Shown here: positions 8,171 through 16,950 of the stretch, one piece after another | Layout: each line of letters begins with the position of its first letter | Numbering within the stretch: the stretch's first letter is position 1 | Source: Actinoallomurus sp. | GTDB lineage: Bacteria > Actinomycetota > Actinomycetes > Streptosporangiales > Streptosporangiaceae | Length of the DNA stretch: 49,890 bases | Assembly: GCA_025964685.1 (NCBI GenBank) | Contig: JAOPYG010000332.1 | Location: forward strand, 1-49,890 | Direction: 5' to 3' | Translations under genes and position numbers: made by a program | The notes under the pieces: generated by a model | What the model saw: the letters and a program-made list of their open reading frames with translations, nothing else | Told to the model about the DNA's origin: nothing | The model's database searches: none

Positions 8171-10228
8171 TCAGGCCGGTACGTCCGCGGTCTCGCGGTC
8201 GAAGTGGCGGTGGGCGGCCACCGCTTCGGCGAACGCCGTGATGAAGCCCTCATCAGTGTCGTCCGCGATGACCACGCCGGGCCCGTCTCCGCCGGACGGT
8301 ACGCGCGCCGAGAGCAGCTCGGCGCCCTCGCCGAGCGCGCCGACCGCCTTGTAGTGCTTGTAGGCCTCGGTGACGAAGTGCACCGCCTTGCCGTCGCCGG
8401 ACAGCGTGCGCACGGACTCCGCGCCGCCCGGCACCAGCACCGCGTCGTACAGCACGGAGTGGACCGTCGGCAGCGCGCGGGTGACCTCGATCTCCGTCCC
8501 GTCGGCCGCGGTCACGGTGCCGTCCCTCGGCGCCAGGACCTCCGGCAGCGTGTCGAGCTCCCGCAGGGCCGCCACGGCCGCCGCGACCTGCCCGCCGTCC
8601 ACTCCGTCGGCGACGAGGATCGCGATCTTGCGGGTCGCCGGGCTGTGGGCGGTGTTCGCCTGGCTCAGCGCGGGCGAGCTGCGGCCGTGGTTGTCGTTGA
8701 CGGCCTTCTGCGGAGGCTCGACGCCCACGCCTTCGGCGACCGCGACGGCGAGGTCGTGGTCGACGTTGTTGAGGTTCTCCACCACGCCCTCGCGTACGTG
8801 GTGGTGCTCGACCTTGCCCAGCTCGAAGCGGAACGCCGAGACGATGTGCTCCTTCTCCCAGTCGCTCATGCTGTTCCAGAACAGGGTGGCCTGGGAGTAG
8901 TGGTCGCCGAAGCTCTCGCTGCGCTTACGCATCTTCTGGCCGGCGATGTACTCCGGGTAGTGGGTGTACGCGTTCTCGCCGGCGAGCGCCGGGCAGCCGC
9001 CGCCGACGGAGTTCGGATGGTACGACGCGCGGGTCTTGGGGATCCGCATCTGGTGCGGCCCGTCCATCTGGTGGTTGTTCACCGGCGCGACCGGCTGGTT
9101 CACCGGAAGCTGCGGGAAGTTCGGCCCGCCGAGCCGCAGCAACTGCGTGTCAAGGTAGGAGAACAGCCGCGCCTGCAGCAGCGGGTCGTCGGTGAAGTCG
9201 ATGCCCGGGACAGCGTTGCCCAGGTGGAACGCCGCCTGCTCGACCTCGGCGAAGAAGTTGTCCGGGTTGCGGTTCAGCACCATGCGGCCGATCGGCCGTA
9301 CCGGGACCTCCTCCTCCGGGATGATCTTGGTCGCGTCGAGCAGGTCGAAGTCGAACCGGTCCTCGTCGGCCTCGGGTACCAGCTGCACGCCCAGCTCCCA
9401 CTCCGGGAACCGGCCGGACTCGATCGCCTCGAACAGGTCGCGCCGGTTGAAGTCCGGGTCCGCGCCGGCCACCTTCTGCGTCTCGTCCCACACCAGCGAG
9501 TGAATGCCGAGCTTGGGCTTCCAGTGGAACTTCACGAAGGTGCCAACCCCGGCCTCGTTGACGAGCCGGAACGTGTGCACGCCGAAGCCCTGCATCATCC
9601 GGAAGCTGCGCGGCAGCGCCCGGTCCGACATCAGCCACATCATCATGTGCATGGTCTCGGGCTGAAGCTGCACGAAGTCCCACAGCGTGTCGTGCGCCGA
9701 GGACGCCTGCGGGATCTCGTTGTGCGGCTCCGGCTTCACGGCGTGGACGAAGTCGGGGAACTTGATCCCGTCCTGGATGAAGAAGACGGGGATGTTGTTG
9801 CCGACCAGGTCGAAGTTGCCCTCCTTGGTGTACCACCTGGTGGCGAAGCCGCGTACGTCCCGCACGGTGTCGGACGACCCGCGTGACCCGGCGACCGTCG
9901 AGAAGCGCACGAACATCGGTGTGATCGCCGAGGGGTCGCAGAGGAACTGCGCGCGCGTGTACTCGGCGAGCGACTCGTAGACCTGAAAGTAGCCGTAGGC
10001 CGCGGAGCCCCGCGCGTGCACAACCCGCTCCGGGATGCGTTCGTGGTCGAAGCGCGTGATCTTCTCGCGGAAGTGGAAGTCCTCCATCAGCGTCGGCCCG
10101 CGCTCGCCCACGGTGAGGGAGTTGTCGGTCTCACCGACCGGATTCCCTTGGTCCGTGGTCATTTCGGTGGAGCAGGGGTCGATCCGATAAGGGTCGAGCT
10201 GACGTTGCTTGTCATCCGGCGATGTCAT
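8171..10228 (-). CDS. katE: Large-subunit monofunctional catalase (clade II, HPII-like)
   Basis: 685 residues. Converts hydrogen peroxide to water and oxygen with heme. The catalytic core is complete: distal His71 in ERVVHARGSAAYG, Asn144 in NFDLVGNNIPVFF, and the proximal heme-ligand Tyr in RLFSYLDTQLLRLGGPNF. Length and the C-terminal ~150 residues (KIAILVADGVDGGQVAAAVAAL, VLVPGGAESVRTL) give the class I glutamine-amidotransferase-like/flavodoxin-like domain of large clade II catalases. The ATG at 10228 has a GGGGGA ribosome-binding site ~9 nt upstream. No peroxide regulator (OxyR, CatR) is adjacent. The symbol follows the family and not a proven orthologue. Confidence 0.95.
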   Translation of the reverse strand: MTSPDDKQRQLDPYRIDPCSTEMTTDQGNPVGETDNSLTVGERGPTLMEDFHFREKITRFDHERIPERVVHARGSAAYGYFQVYESLAEYTRAQFLCDPSAITPMFVRFSTVAGSRGSSDTVRDVRGFATRWYTKEGNFDLVGNNIPVFFIQDGIKFPDFVHAVKPEPHNEIPQASSAHDTLWDFVQLQPETMHMMMWLMSDRALPRSFRMMQGFGVHTFRLVNEAGVGTFVKFHWKPKLGIHSLVWDETQKVAGADPDFNRRDLFEAIESGRFPEWELGVQLVPEADEDRFDFDLLDATKIIPEEEVPVRPIGRMVLNRNPDNFFAEVEQAAFHLGNAVPGIDFTDDPLLQARLFSYLDTQLLRLGGPNFPQLPVNQPVAPVNNHQMDGPHQMRIPKTRASYHPNSVGGGCPALAGENAYTHYPEYIAGQKMRKRSESFGDHYSQATLFWNSMSDWEKEHIVSAFRFELGKVEHHHVREGVVENLNNVDHDLAVAVAEGVGVEPPQKAVNDNHGRSSPALSQANTAHSPATRKIAILVADGVDGGQVAAAVAALRELDTLPEVLAPRDGTVTAADGTEIEVTRALPTVHSVLYDAVLVPGGAESVRTLSGDGKAVHFVTEAYKHYKAVGALGEGAELLSARVPSGGDGPGVVIADDTDEGFITAFAEAVAAHRHFDRETADVPA

Positions 10229-10353
10229 CTGTCTTTCCCCCGATCAAGTCCGTGTGCGTGCCCGGGGCCGGGGCGGCGAACTCGTCGGTGGCCCCTCACC
10301 TCCAGAGTAAGCCGCAGGTCACGGCCGTATCCCAGGGGTGAGGGGCCAGCGCG

Positions 10354-10515
10354 TCAGGCGTTCAACGCGGCGTGCACCATCGCGAGCACGTTGGCGGCGA
10401 TCAGCACGCCCAGCCCGGCCATTCCCAGCCGGGAGTCGTCCCGGTGGAACATCGAAACGAGCAGCGCCACACCGCAGACCGCGATGACCACAACGCTGAT
10501 GAAGAGTACGGACAT
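10354..10515 (-). CDS. Small two-helix membrane protein (53 aa)
   Basis: Starts at ATG 10515: MSVLFISVVVIAVCGVALLVSMF, a short charged turn (HRDDSRLG), then GLGVLIAANVLAMVHAALNA, giving two predicted membrane helices. The frame stays open upstream to 10854, but the added part is Arg/Pro-rich and not credible. No Shine-Dalgarno is visible before the ATG; the AGGAGG there is on the other strand. Located 125 bp upstream of the catalase start, same strand. Family not recognised. Confidence 0.55.
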   Translation of the reverse strand: MSVLFISVVVIAVCGVALLVSMFHRDDSRLGMAGLGVLIAANVLAMVHAALNA

Positions 10516-10633
10516 AGGAGGCGTCTCCACGGAATTCACCGGACGGCGCCGTCGCGCCGTCCGAGGACGGCAACTGGTCTTTCCGGGGCAGCACAGCGCC
10601 GTCACGGGCGGCGGCCCTCCCGGGACCGTCCGC

Positions 10634-10993
10634 CTATGAAGGCGCGGAGCCGAACACCGGTGGAGCGCGGCTGCCGCGCGCGGGCCGTCCAGCGGCCGGA
10701 GGAACGTCGCGGACCGCGGCCGAGCGCCGCCACCGGCCGAGCAGAAGGCAGATGACCAGCGCGGACAGCAGTGCCGCCGCGTCACCGGTCTGCCGGTGTC
10801 CGCCGAGTCGGGGCTGAGAGTGCAGAACGAGGATGGCCTGCGGAGCCTGACCACCGGCCGCGGAGGCCACGATCGGATGGCCGTCGCCGGCTCCGGGCCC
10901 GGCCTGCGCGGCGCCGCTCAGGCCGAGGAGGAGAAAGAGCGCGACCAGCAGGGAGACCAGCGGCGACCGGCGCGTGCGGCCTCCGGCTGCCAT
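10634..10993 (-). CDS. Small secreted or membrane protein (119 aa)
   Basis: ATG at 10993 is preceded by AGGAGG with a 5-nt spacer, which fixes the start inside a much longer open frame. Residues 1-31 form a signal peptide (basic start, LVSLLVALFLLLGLSGAAQA). A second hydrophobic stretch (DAAALLSALVICLLLGRW) at about residues 72-89 looks like a transmembrane helix followed by a basic, Pro-rich cytoplasmic tail. The topology would place ~40 residues outside. It lies 56 nt downstream of rodA on the same strand and may be co-transcribed. Family not recognised. Confidence 0.6.
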   Translation of the reverse strand: MAAGGRTRRSPLVSLLVALFLLLGLSGAAQAGPGAGDGHPIVASAAGGQAPQAILVLHSQPRLGGHRQTGDAAALLSALVICLLLGRWRRSAAVRDVPPAAGRPARGSRAPPVFGSAPS

Positions 10994-11049
10994 CGAACCT
11001 CCTGGTCGGTCGTACCCCGAAACTACCGCATACCCGGCCGTGCGCCCGA

Positions 11050-12249
11050 TCAGACGAAGGTCCGCTGGCGTACGTGAACAGTCTGCAGCAGGCCCAGGGC
11101 GACCATGTTGGCTAATGTCGCCGACCCGCCGTACGACAGGTAGGGCAGCGGCACGCCGGTGATCGGCATCAGGCCGAGGCACATGCCGATGTTCTCGAAC
11201 GCCTGGAAGCCCAGCCAGCAGACGACGCCCGCGGCCAGCAGCACGCCGAAGCTGTTCTCGCAGTTGATGGCGATCCGCAGCCCACGCCACAGCGCCACGC
11301 CGAGCAGCGCCACGATCAGCGCCGAGCCGACGAAGCCGAGCTCCTCCCCGGCAACGGTGAAGATGAAGTCGGTGTGCTGCTCGGGGACGAAGTGACCGGC
11401 GGTCTGCGGCCCGCGGAACAGGCCACGGCCGAACACCCCGCCCGAACCGACCGCGATGCGGGCCTGCGCGGCGTTGTAGCCGACGCCCTTGGGGTCGGCG
11501 GCCGGATAGGCGAACGCGATGAACCGGTCGACCTGGTAGGCCTTCAGCACGTGCAGCTGCCAGCCGGCGGCCGCCACGCCCACCCCCGCCGCGACCAGCG
11601 AGAACAGCCAGCGCTTGGACACCCCCGACACGGCCACCATCGCCAGGATCAGCACGGCCAGGACCATCGTGGTGCCCAGGTCCGGCTGCATCACGATCAG
11701 TACCACGACCAGGCCCGCCAGGACGAGGCCCGCCAGCAGATCGCCGGGGCTGGGCTCGGTGTGACCGTCGCGCGGCTCGCCCAGCAGCACCGCGAGCACC
11801 ATCACCAGCCCGACCTTGCCGAACTCCGCCGGCTGGAGCTGGAAACCGCCGCCCAGCTCGATCCAGGAGTGATGCCCCTTGATCGTCGAACCGAGCGGCG
11901 TGAGCACGGCCACCAGCCCGATGCAGGCGGCGACGTAGACGATCGGCGCGTACGCCCTGATCAGCCGGTAGTCCAGCATCGACACCGCGAGCGCCAGCAC
12001 GAGCCCCACCGAGACGGTCAGCAGGTGCTTCTTCAGGTAGCTCTCCGGGTCGCGCCCCGCCTGCAGGAGGCCGGGCCGGGTCGCCGACCACACCAGCAGT
12101 GTGCCGAGCCAGGTCAGCCCGAGAATGGCGCTCAGCAGGACCCAGTCGAGCCGCCGGAACATCGACCCACGGGCCATGGCGCGCCGCATCGGTGAGCGCC
12201 GCAGCACCACCGATCCAGTGCCATAGCCGTTGCCATAGCCAGCGGACAT
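11050..12249 (-). CDS. rodA: SEDS-family peptidoglycan polymerase, RodA type
   Basis: 399 residues with about ten predicted membrane helices. SEDS proteins polymerise lipid II into glycan strands together with a class B PBP. Family motifs are visible: WIELGGGFQLQPAEFGKVGLVM, VMQPDLGTTM (with the Asp in the QPD motif), HTDFIFTVAGEELGFVGS, and the C-terminal FENIGMCLGLMPITGVPLPYLSYGGSA. RodA is preferred over FtsW because of the GWQLHVLKAYQVDRFIAF-type middle and the PEQHTDFIF block; no division genes are near. No class B PBP neighbour is present, so it is probably an additional copy. ATG 12249 has only a weak ribosome-binding site; internal Met codons at residues 21, 25 and 30 are alternatives. 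Confidence 0.93.
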   Translation of the reverse strand: MSAGYGNGYGTGSVVLRRSPMRRAMARGSMFRRLDWVLLSAILGLTWLGTLLVWSATRPGLLQAGRDPESYLKKHLLTVSVGLVLALAVSMLDYRLIRAYAPIVYVAACIGLVAVLTPLGSTIKGHHSWIELGGGFQLQPAEFGKVGLVMVLAVLLGEPRDGHTEPSPGDLLAGLVLAGLVVVLIVMQPDLGTTMVLAVLILAMVAVSGVSKRWLFSLVAAGVGVAAAGWQLHVLKAYQVDRFIAFAYPAADPKGVGYNAAQARIAVGSGGVFGRGLFRGPQTAGHFVPEQHTDFIFTVAGEELGFVGSALIVALLGVALWRGLRIAINCENSFGVLLAAGVVCWLGFQAFENIGMCLGLMPITGVPLPYLSYGGSATLANMVALGLLQTVHVRQRTFV

Positions 12250-12400
12250 GGAGGTGCCCTACCCGTGCGACCGAACCCGCAGATCCCAGGTCGTTCACAA
12301 TCGCGCAATCGTTTGACAAGCCGCCGAGCTGCGGTTTCACTGGAAATGTCGCACCACGGCCCCGGGGTGCGTTCCGTATGTCACGAGGAGGTGAGACCGG

Positions 12401-12475
12401 GTGAGTTCCGACAGCAGTCATCCACCGCCATGCACCCGTCACACCAGACATGCGGGGAAGGGCCGCCGCTTCTGA
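12401..12475 (+). CDS. Possible 24-aa basic peptide gene
   Basis: GTG 12401 follows AGGAGG with a 9-nt spacer. The product is hydrophilic and basic (SSDSSHPPPCTRHTRHAGKG, ending RRF). It lies divergently upstream of rodA and 50 nt before another small ORF on the same strand. A TTGACA at 12314 could be part of a promoter but has no good -10. No family recognised. Confidence 0.35.
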   Translation: MSSDSSHPPPCTRHTRHAGKGRRF

Positions 12476-12525
12476 CGTGATCGGGTCCGACACTGCGTCA
12501 CGGCGCAGTGGACGGGAGGTCCGTC

Positions 12526-12708
12526 ATGACGATCACCATCAGCGTCCCGCTGACCATGCCCGATGGGCTCACCGAGGCGGTGCGCGCACTGTTTCCGTTC
12601 ATCGAGCCGCTCGCGCTGGCCATCGCCGGTGCCTGCGGAGCGGGCATCCTCATGCAGCTCGGCCTGGACCTCGGGCTGAAGCTCGTCCAGCGCGCGCTGC
12701 GCGAATGA
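12526..12708 (+). CDS. Small membrane protein (60 aa)
   Basis: ATG 12526 follows GGGAGGT with ~6-nt spacing. The product starts TITISVPLTMPDGLTEAVRA and contains one hydrophobic helix (PFIEPLALAIAGACGAGILMQL, residues ~24-45) and an amphipathic C-terminus (LGLKLVQRALRE). It ends 6 nt before the convergent NACHT gene stop. Uncharacterised. Initiation signal and composition support it as real. Confidence 0.5.
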   Translation: MTITISVPLTMPDGLTEAVRALFPFIEPLALAIAGACGAGILMQLGLDLGLKLVQRALRE

Positions 12709-12714
12709 CGCGGA

Positions 12715-15700
12715 TCACGACTCCGCGCGGCGCTTGCCGTAGGTGGCCGTACGCAGGCCTGGGGCCAGTCGCTCCAGGTCGGCGTCCGGCCACTGCTGCC
12801 GGAGCGCCCGGACCAGAGCGATGATCATGCCGCGGCCGCCGATGCCGGGGGTGGTCTTGCCGGAGTTGCGCGCCCACAGGTCGTTCACCACGTCGAAGTA
12901 GGCCTCCGACGGGGGGACGCAGGCGGCGGCGCGGAGCAGGTCGACCGTCGTCGCGATCGGCAGCGTACGGGCGTCGTCGCGCAGCCGCAGCAGGAGCGGT
13001 TTCTGCAACGTCGGGAAGGGTGCCAGCGCCTCCAGGCAGGGAGCGTAGAACCCGGCGCGCTCCCACGCGGGAGCGTCCTTGGCGTAGTCCAGCAGCGACA
13101 GCAGGTACGCGGGCAGGATCGCGCCGTCCTCACCCTGACGCCAGCGGACCTGCTCGCCCATGGTCCGGAGGTACGGCACGCTCTGGAGCAGCAGCATCCC
13201 CGTATGCCAGTTGGGCAGGAACCCCATCTCCCTGATCGAGATGCCGAGATAGGTGGCGGCCGGCACGGCGAGGTCGAACGCCTGGGGGTCATGCGAGAGC
13301 AGCACGTCGTAGTCGGTCGTCTCGGACTTCGAGCCCGGCGGCGCGATGACGAAGGTGTCCAGCAGCCGGGCCGGCGAGCCGTCGTCACGGGTGAGCGTGG
13401 CGTTGACGGTCGCTTCGTCACGGCTCACCCGCACCCGCACGGTGTTCACCAGACCGTTCCACTCCGACGCCGTCAGCTGTCCCTTCCACAGGTGACCGTG
13501 CTCGACCCACCGCTCCATCGCCGAGCTCGCGTTGCCGAACATCGTGCGTACGGTGACCCCGTCGCCGGACAGCAGGATGAGGAGCACCGTGAGGTTGGCG
13601 GAGTAGGCGGCCAGTCGGCGGGTGAGCGGATGCCGCGCCGGCTCGTACGCCGCGTACGACCGGCTCGGATGGGCGTACAGCGCGCCGTCGAGCAGCTCGA
13701 GTAGCAGCTCACGGTAGCTCTCCCGCGTCTCGTCGGGCAGGTCACGGAAGATCGCGGCGAGGAAGTCGACCACGGGCACCCGCTCGGCCACGCACGCGAA
13801 CGACAGGATGGAGTGCACGAAACCGTCGTCGAGCCGTCCGCCGCCGGCGGTCGACCTGCTGCGGACCAGGTCGTGCACGGCCACCAGGTCGCCCAGAGCG
13901 CGGTTGGTCAGCCAGGCGACCAGGAACTCCCCGAACGTCGTGTGCAGGAACTCGTACGTGCGGTTGCGGTGACCACGGGCGTGGGCCTCCGAGCGGTGGA
14001 TGAAGAAGAACCGGCCGATGGCGCGCTGCGCCAGGCTGAGCGCCGCCTCGTCGCCGGCCTCGGCGGCGCCGGGGTCCGGGCGCAGGAGCGCCAGGTCGCG
14101 GTCGAGCTCGGCGTCACCGACGCTCTGGCGGCCCCGCGCGAACATCGCGAGCGCGACCACCGCCAGCCGGTCCAGCTCGGCCTCGGCGAGCTTGCGCTGG
14201 GCGCCCACCGACAGTGACTGGTTACCCGGATACTTGCGGATCTCCCGGAGCGCGAAGTCCATCAGCAGCGCTTCGTACAGTTCGGCCTGGCCCAGGCTGG
14301 CGTCGCCGGTGAGCAGGGCGTTCTCGGTCGCGTCGAAGATCGCCAGCATGAGGAGCAGCAGCGGCTGGCGGGCCAGCTCGCGGTGCGACAGCGCGGTCTC
14401 GGCGGTCAGCGGCCGCAGGCCGCGGCTGTGGAGAATATCGGCGTTGTGCCGTTTCCAGACCTCCAGCCACTGCCGTACCTGGTCGTCGCTGAACGGCTGG
14501 AGCTGCAACGCGATGCTCCCCGCCGGGTAACGCACCCGGTCGGCCACGACCGTACGGCTCGTCACGATGACGACGACCGGACGCCCGAGCGCGAGCTGCC
14601 GTCGCTGGAAGTCACGTACCTGTTCCAGGTAGTCGTAGCGGTTCACGCCGGCGGCCTGCAGCAGCTCGTCGAAGCCGTCCAGCATCACGACCGGCAGCGC
14701 ACCGGAGGCCGCGTCGAGCAGATCGTGGAAGGCCACGCGCTCGCCCGCCTGCCGGAAGATCGCCTGCTCGATCTGCTCCTGGATCAGCGACTCGGCCTCG
14801 ACATCGCGCAGCTCGACCCGGATCGGCAGGAAGTCCTGGTCCGGCAGGCGCGCGGCGAGGACCTCGGTGAGCTTGGACTTGCCCGAACCGGGCTCGCCGA
14901 GCACGACCAGCGGCGCGCGTACGGCCCGCGGCAGCGTGAGGAACCCGGCCAGGAACGTCTCGACGTACGGAACCGTCTCCTGGGCGTCCCACCACTCCTG
15001 CCCGGACGGCGCGTCACCCGGCCGCACCTCGGCCGCCTTGCAGCGCGGGCTGACGTACGCCTCGCCGAGGGCCGGCAACGTCACCCACTCCGGCGCGTGC
15101 CCGGCGGTCACGACCGGATCCGCGAGCGCGGCCCGGTAGGTGCGGATCAGGTGGCTGCGCGGCCGGTCGCCGGTGTGCTGCCCCGCCATCTCGCTGAGGA
15201 GCCGGCCCACCTCCGACAGGCCCGCGCTGAGCCCCGCCGCCTCGGTGAAGCTGGCCCACACCTCGAACTCGCGGTTGTCGGTGGCGAGACGCCGGAACGC
15301 GTCGTCGTACGCGACGAGCGCCTGCGGCGGCATCTTCCGCACCGCCTCCAGCGCGCGGGTGCGCTCCCGCCCGGCGAGGGAGCCCCACTCAGGAGCGGCG
15401 CGGATCAGCGTCGCCAGGCGACGCGACATCAGGTCATAGACCGCCTCGATGGCCTCACGCGTGCGGGAGTACGGCACGTGCGGCTCCGGCATCGGCAGCC
15501 GGTCGCTGAGCAGCCCGTCGATCAGATCGACGTACCCCTTCGGCGGACTGCCTCCGTGCGTGAGCTTCTCACCCGCCGTCGCGGTGAGCCGCTGCGGCGT
15601 GAGCGGCAGGCTCTCCCGGTCGAGCATCTCGAAGTAGGAAGAGACGACCAGCACGGCATGCGCGGCGGCGAGCCGCTGCGTGCGGTCGTACCGGGAGAGC

Positions 15701-15930
15701 CCGTTACGGCGCTCGGAGACCCGGCGCACCGAATCGTGCCCGAACCTCACCACCTCGTCCTTGAGGTCGAAGAGGTTCATCGGCGCCGACGGATCGGCCC
15801 CCATCGTCCACGCGGTCGCCGCCCACGTCGCCAGCCCCGCCGACATGACGCCGTCGAGAAGGTTGATGAGCCGGCTTTGGCGATCGCCAAGGATCTTCAG
15901 TGCGTCGACATAGGTCAACGACTCTGACAC
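12715..15930 (-). CDS. NACHT-domain STAND NTPase with N-terminal helical domain
   Basis: 1071 residues from GTG 15930, chosen because GGAG lies 6 nt upstream; an ATG at 15972 is the alternative. Residues ~1-300 are mostly helical (ESLTYVDALKILGDRQSRLINLLDGVMSAG) and resemble the actinobacterial NACHT N-terminal helical domains (NNH7 type from memory, not verified). The NACHT module follows: Walker A GEPGSGKS (Lys351), Walker B VVMLDGFDEL (Asp418), the VTSRTV sensor block and the winged-helix region (TYEFLHTTFGEFLVAWLTNRAL). Residues ~700-1071 are an all-helical region without recognised repeats, a likely sensor. STAND NTPases oligomerise on ligand binding; several bacterial NACHT proteins act in phage defence. 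No effector gene is adjacent. Confidence 0.85.
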   Translation of the reverse strand: MSESLTYVDALKILGDRQSRLINLLDGVMSAGLATWAATAWTMGADPSAPMNLFDLKDEVVRFGHDSVRRVSERRNGLSRYDRTQRLAAAHAVLVVSSYFEMLDRESLPLTPQRLTATAGEKLTHGGSPPKGYVDLIDGLLSDRLPMPEPHVPYSRTREAIEAVYDLMSRRLATLIRAAPEWGSLAGRERTRALEAVRKMPPQALVAYDDAFRRLATDNREFEVWASFTEAAGLSAGLSEVGRLLSEMAGQHTGDRPRSHLIRTYRAALADPVVTAGHAPEWVTLPALGEAYVSPRCKAAEVRPGDAPSGQEWWDAQETVPYVETFLAGFLTLPRAVRAPLVVLGEPGSGKSKLTEVLAARLPDQDFLPIRVELRDVEAESLIQEQIEQAIFRQAGERVAFHDLLDAASGALPVVMLDGFDELLQAAGVNRYDYLEQVRDFQRRQLALGRPVVVIVTSRTVVADRVRYPAGSIALQLQPFSDDQVRQWLEVWKRHNADILHSRGLRPLTAETALSHRELARQPLLLLMLAIFDATENALLTGDASLGQAELYEALLMDFALREIRKYPGNQSLSVGAQRKLAEAELDRLAVVALAMFARGRQSVGDAELDRDLALLRPDPGAAEAGDEAALSLAQRAIGRFFFIHRSEAHARGHRNRTYEFLHTTFGEFLVAWLTNRALGDLVAVHDLVRSRSTAGGGRLDDGFVHSILSFACVAERVPVVDFLAAIFRDLPDETRESYRELLLELLDGALYAHPSRSYAAYEPARHPLTRRLAAYSANLTVLLILLSGDGVTVRTMFGNASSAMERWVEHGHLWKGQLTASEWNGLVNTVRVRVSRDEATVNATLTRDDGSPARLLDTFVIAPPGSKSETTDYDVLLSHDPQAFDLAVPAATYLGISIREMGFLPNWHTGMLLLQSVPYLRTMGEQVRWRQGEDGAILPAYLLSLLDYAKDAPAWERAGFYAPCLEALAPFPTLQKPLLLRLRDDARTLPIATTVDLLRAAACVPPSEAYFDVVNDLWARNSGKTTPGIGGRGMIIALVRALRQQWPDADLERLAPGLRTATYGKRRAES

Positions 15931-16024
15931 ATCGGCTCCACGGGAGTTACGGGGAAGTAAGGGCGTGTTCATCATCGCCCATTTCCGTACCCGTGGAACA
16001 GCGATCGGTGCCCGGTTCGCTCGT

Positions 16025-16867
16025 TCAGCCCCGTACGGCCGCGCGGGCGACCATCGACAGGGCGGCCGGGCGCAGCACGTCGGAGCGCCGCCACAGGGCC
16101 GCCTCGACAGCGTCACGCTGCCCTACCTGCTCGGCCACGTCGAAACCGTGCTCGTCGAACAGCGCGGCCATCTCACGGGGGCCGAACGTACTCAGCCAGG
16201 GTTCACCGCGTTCCGCTGCGACCGGCGCGACGGCTTCGGCGTACGCCTGCCCGGCCGCGTCCCGCAGCTCCGGGTCGAGCATGTAGTCCAGCACGATCTC
16301 CGTACCGGGCGCGAACCCGCCGATCACCGCCAGGGTCGCGCCGATGGCCTCACGCGTCAGGTACATGGTGACGCCGAGCCAGCTGACGAGCGCGGGCCGT
16401 CCGTGATCGAGGCCGGCGCCGAGCAGGCCGTCCACGCCCTTCTCCAGGTCGAGGGGGACGTACGTGACCGCGTCCGGGATCGCCGTGCCGGCGTCGGCCA
16501 GCAGCCTTCGCTTCCATCGCTGGGTGGCCGGGTGGTCCACCTCGAAGACCCTGCTCTTGTCGCCCGCACGGTAGGCGAAGGTGTCCAGGCCCGCGCCGAG
16601 GATGACGTACTGGTCGACGCCGGTCATCGCGGCGAACCGGTCCTCGGTGTAGCGGCTGCGGGTGGTCACGGCAGCCCGCGCACCGGCGAGCACGGGATGG
16701 TCACCATGGAGGCGGTGGTAGCCGACGAACTCCTCGGCACGGTCACCCAGAAGCTCGTACGCGAGGGTGTCGGCGAAGATCACCGGAGGCTGGTCGACGA
16801 TGAGGTGGGCCGCACGCGCCGCGGCGGCCATGAGAGCCGTGTCGCTGGGAATCTCGTCATTCATCAT
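16025..16867 (-). CDS. Class I SAM-dependent methyltransferase, TIGR00027/PPM-like family
   Basis: About 280 residues. Motifs of the actinobacterial putative methyltransferase family related to leucine carboxyl methyltransferases are present: DTALMAAAARAAH, ARAAVTTRSRYTEDRF, QYVILGAGLDTFAYR as the SAM-binding loop, VFEVDHPATQRWKRRLL, and SWLGVTMYLTREA. Many members sit in secondary-metabolite contexts; the substrate is unknown. The start at 16867 (or ATG 16864) fits the promoter at 16896-16924, whose predicted transcript begins near 16889 and excludes the longer frame from 16900. No strong ribosome-binding site. Probably monocistronic. Confidence 0.88.
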   Translation of the reverse strand: MMNDEIPSDTALMAAAARAAHLIVDQPPVIFADTLAYELLGDRAEEFVGYHRLHGDHPVLAGARAAVTTRSRYTEDRFAAMTGVDQYVILGAGLDTFAYRAGDKSRVFEVDHPATQRWKRRLLADAGTAIPDAVTYVPLDLEKGVDGLLGAGLDHGRPALVSWLGVTMYLTREAIGATLAVIGGFAPGTEIVLDYMLDPELRDAAGQAYAEAVAPVAAERGEPWLSTFGPREMAALFDEHGFDVAEQVGQRDAVEAALWRRSDVLRPAALSMVARAAVRG

Positions 16868-16895
16868 GCCGACGAAGCTACATTGTCCTTCGCCT

Positions 16896-16924
16896 ATCAT
16901 ATCACAATTAAGAAATTGTCATAA
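16896..16924 (-). promoter_or_regulatory. AT-rich promoter with overlapping 16-bp palindrome
   Basis: On the minus strand, TTATGA (16924-16919), 17-bp spacer, TATGAT (16901-16896), pointing to the methyltransferase. The spacer contains ACAATT-N4-AATTGT (plus-strand 16904-16919), a perfect inverted repeat placed where a repressor would block RNA polymerase. The 80-bp island is markedly AT-rich against its surroundings. Confidence 0.55.
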
Positions 16925-16950
16925 GTGCTTGGCGATAACAATTCAGCGTA

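Noticed and set aside
10634-12493. 619-residue open frame on the minus strand
   Set aside because: Most of it is a shadow of rodA in another frame. Only the last 119 residues, starting at an ATG with AGGAGG at 10993, are credible.
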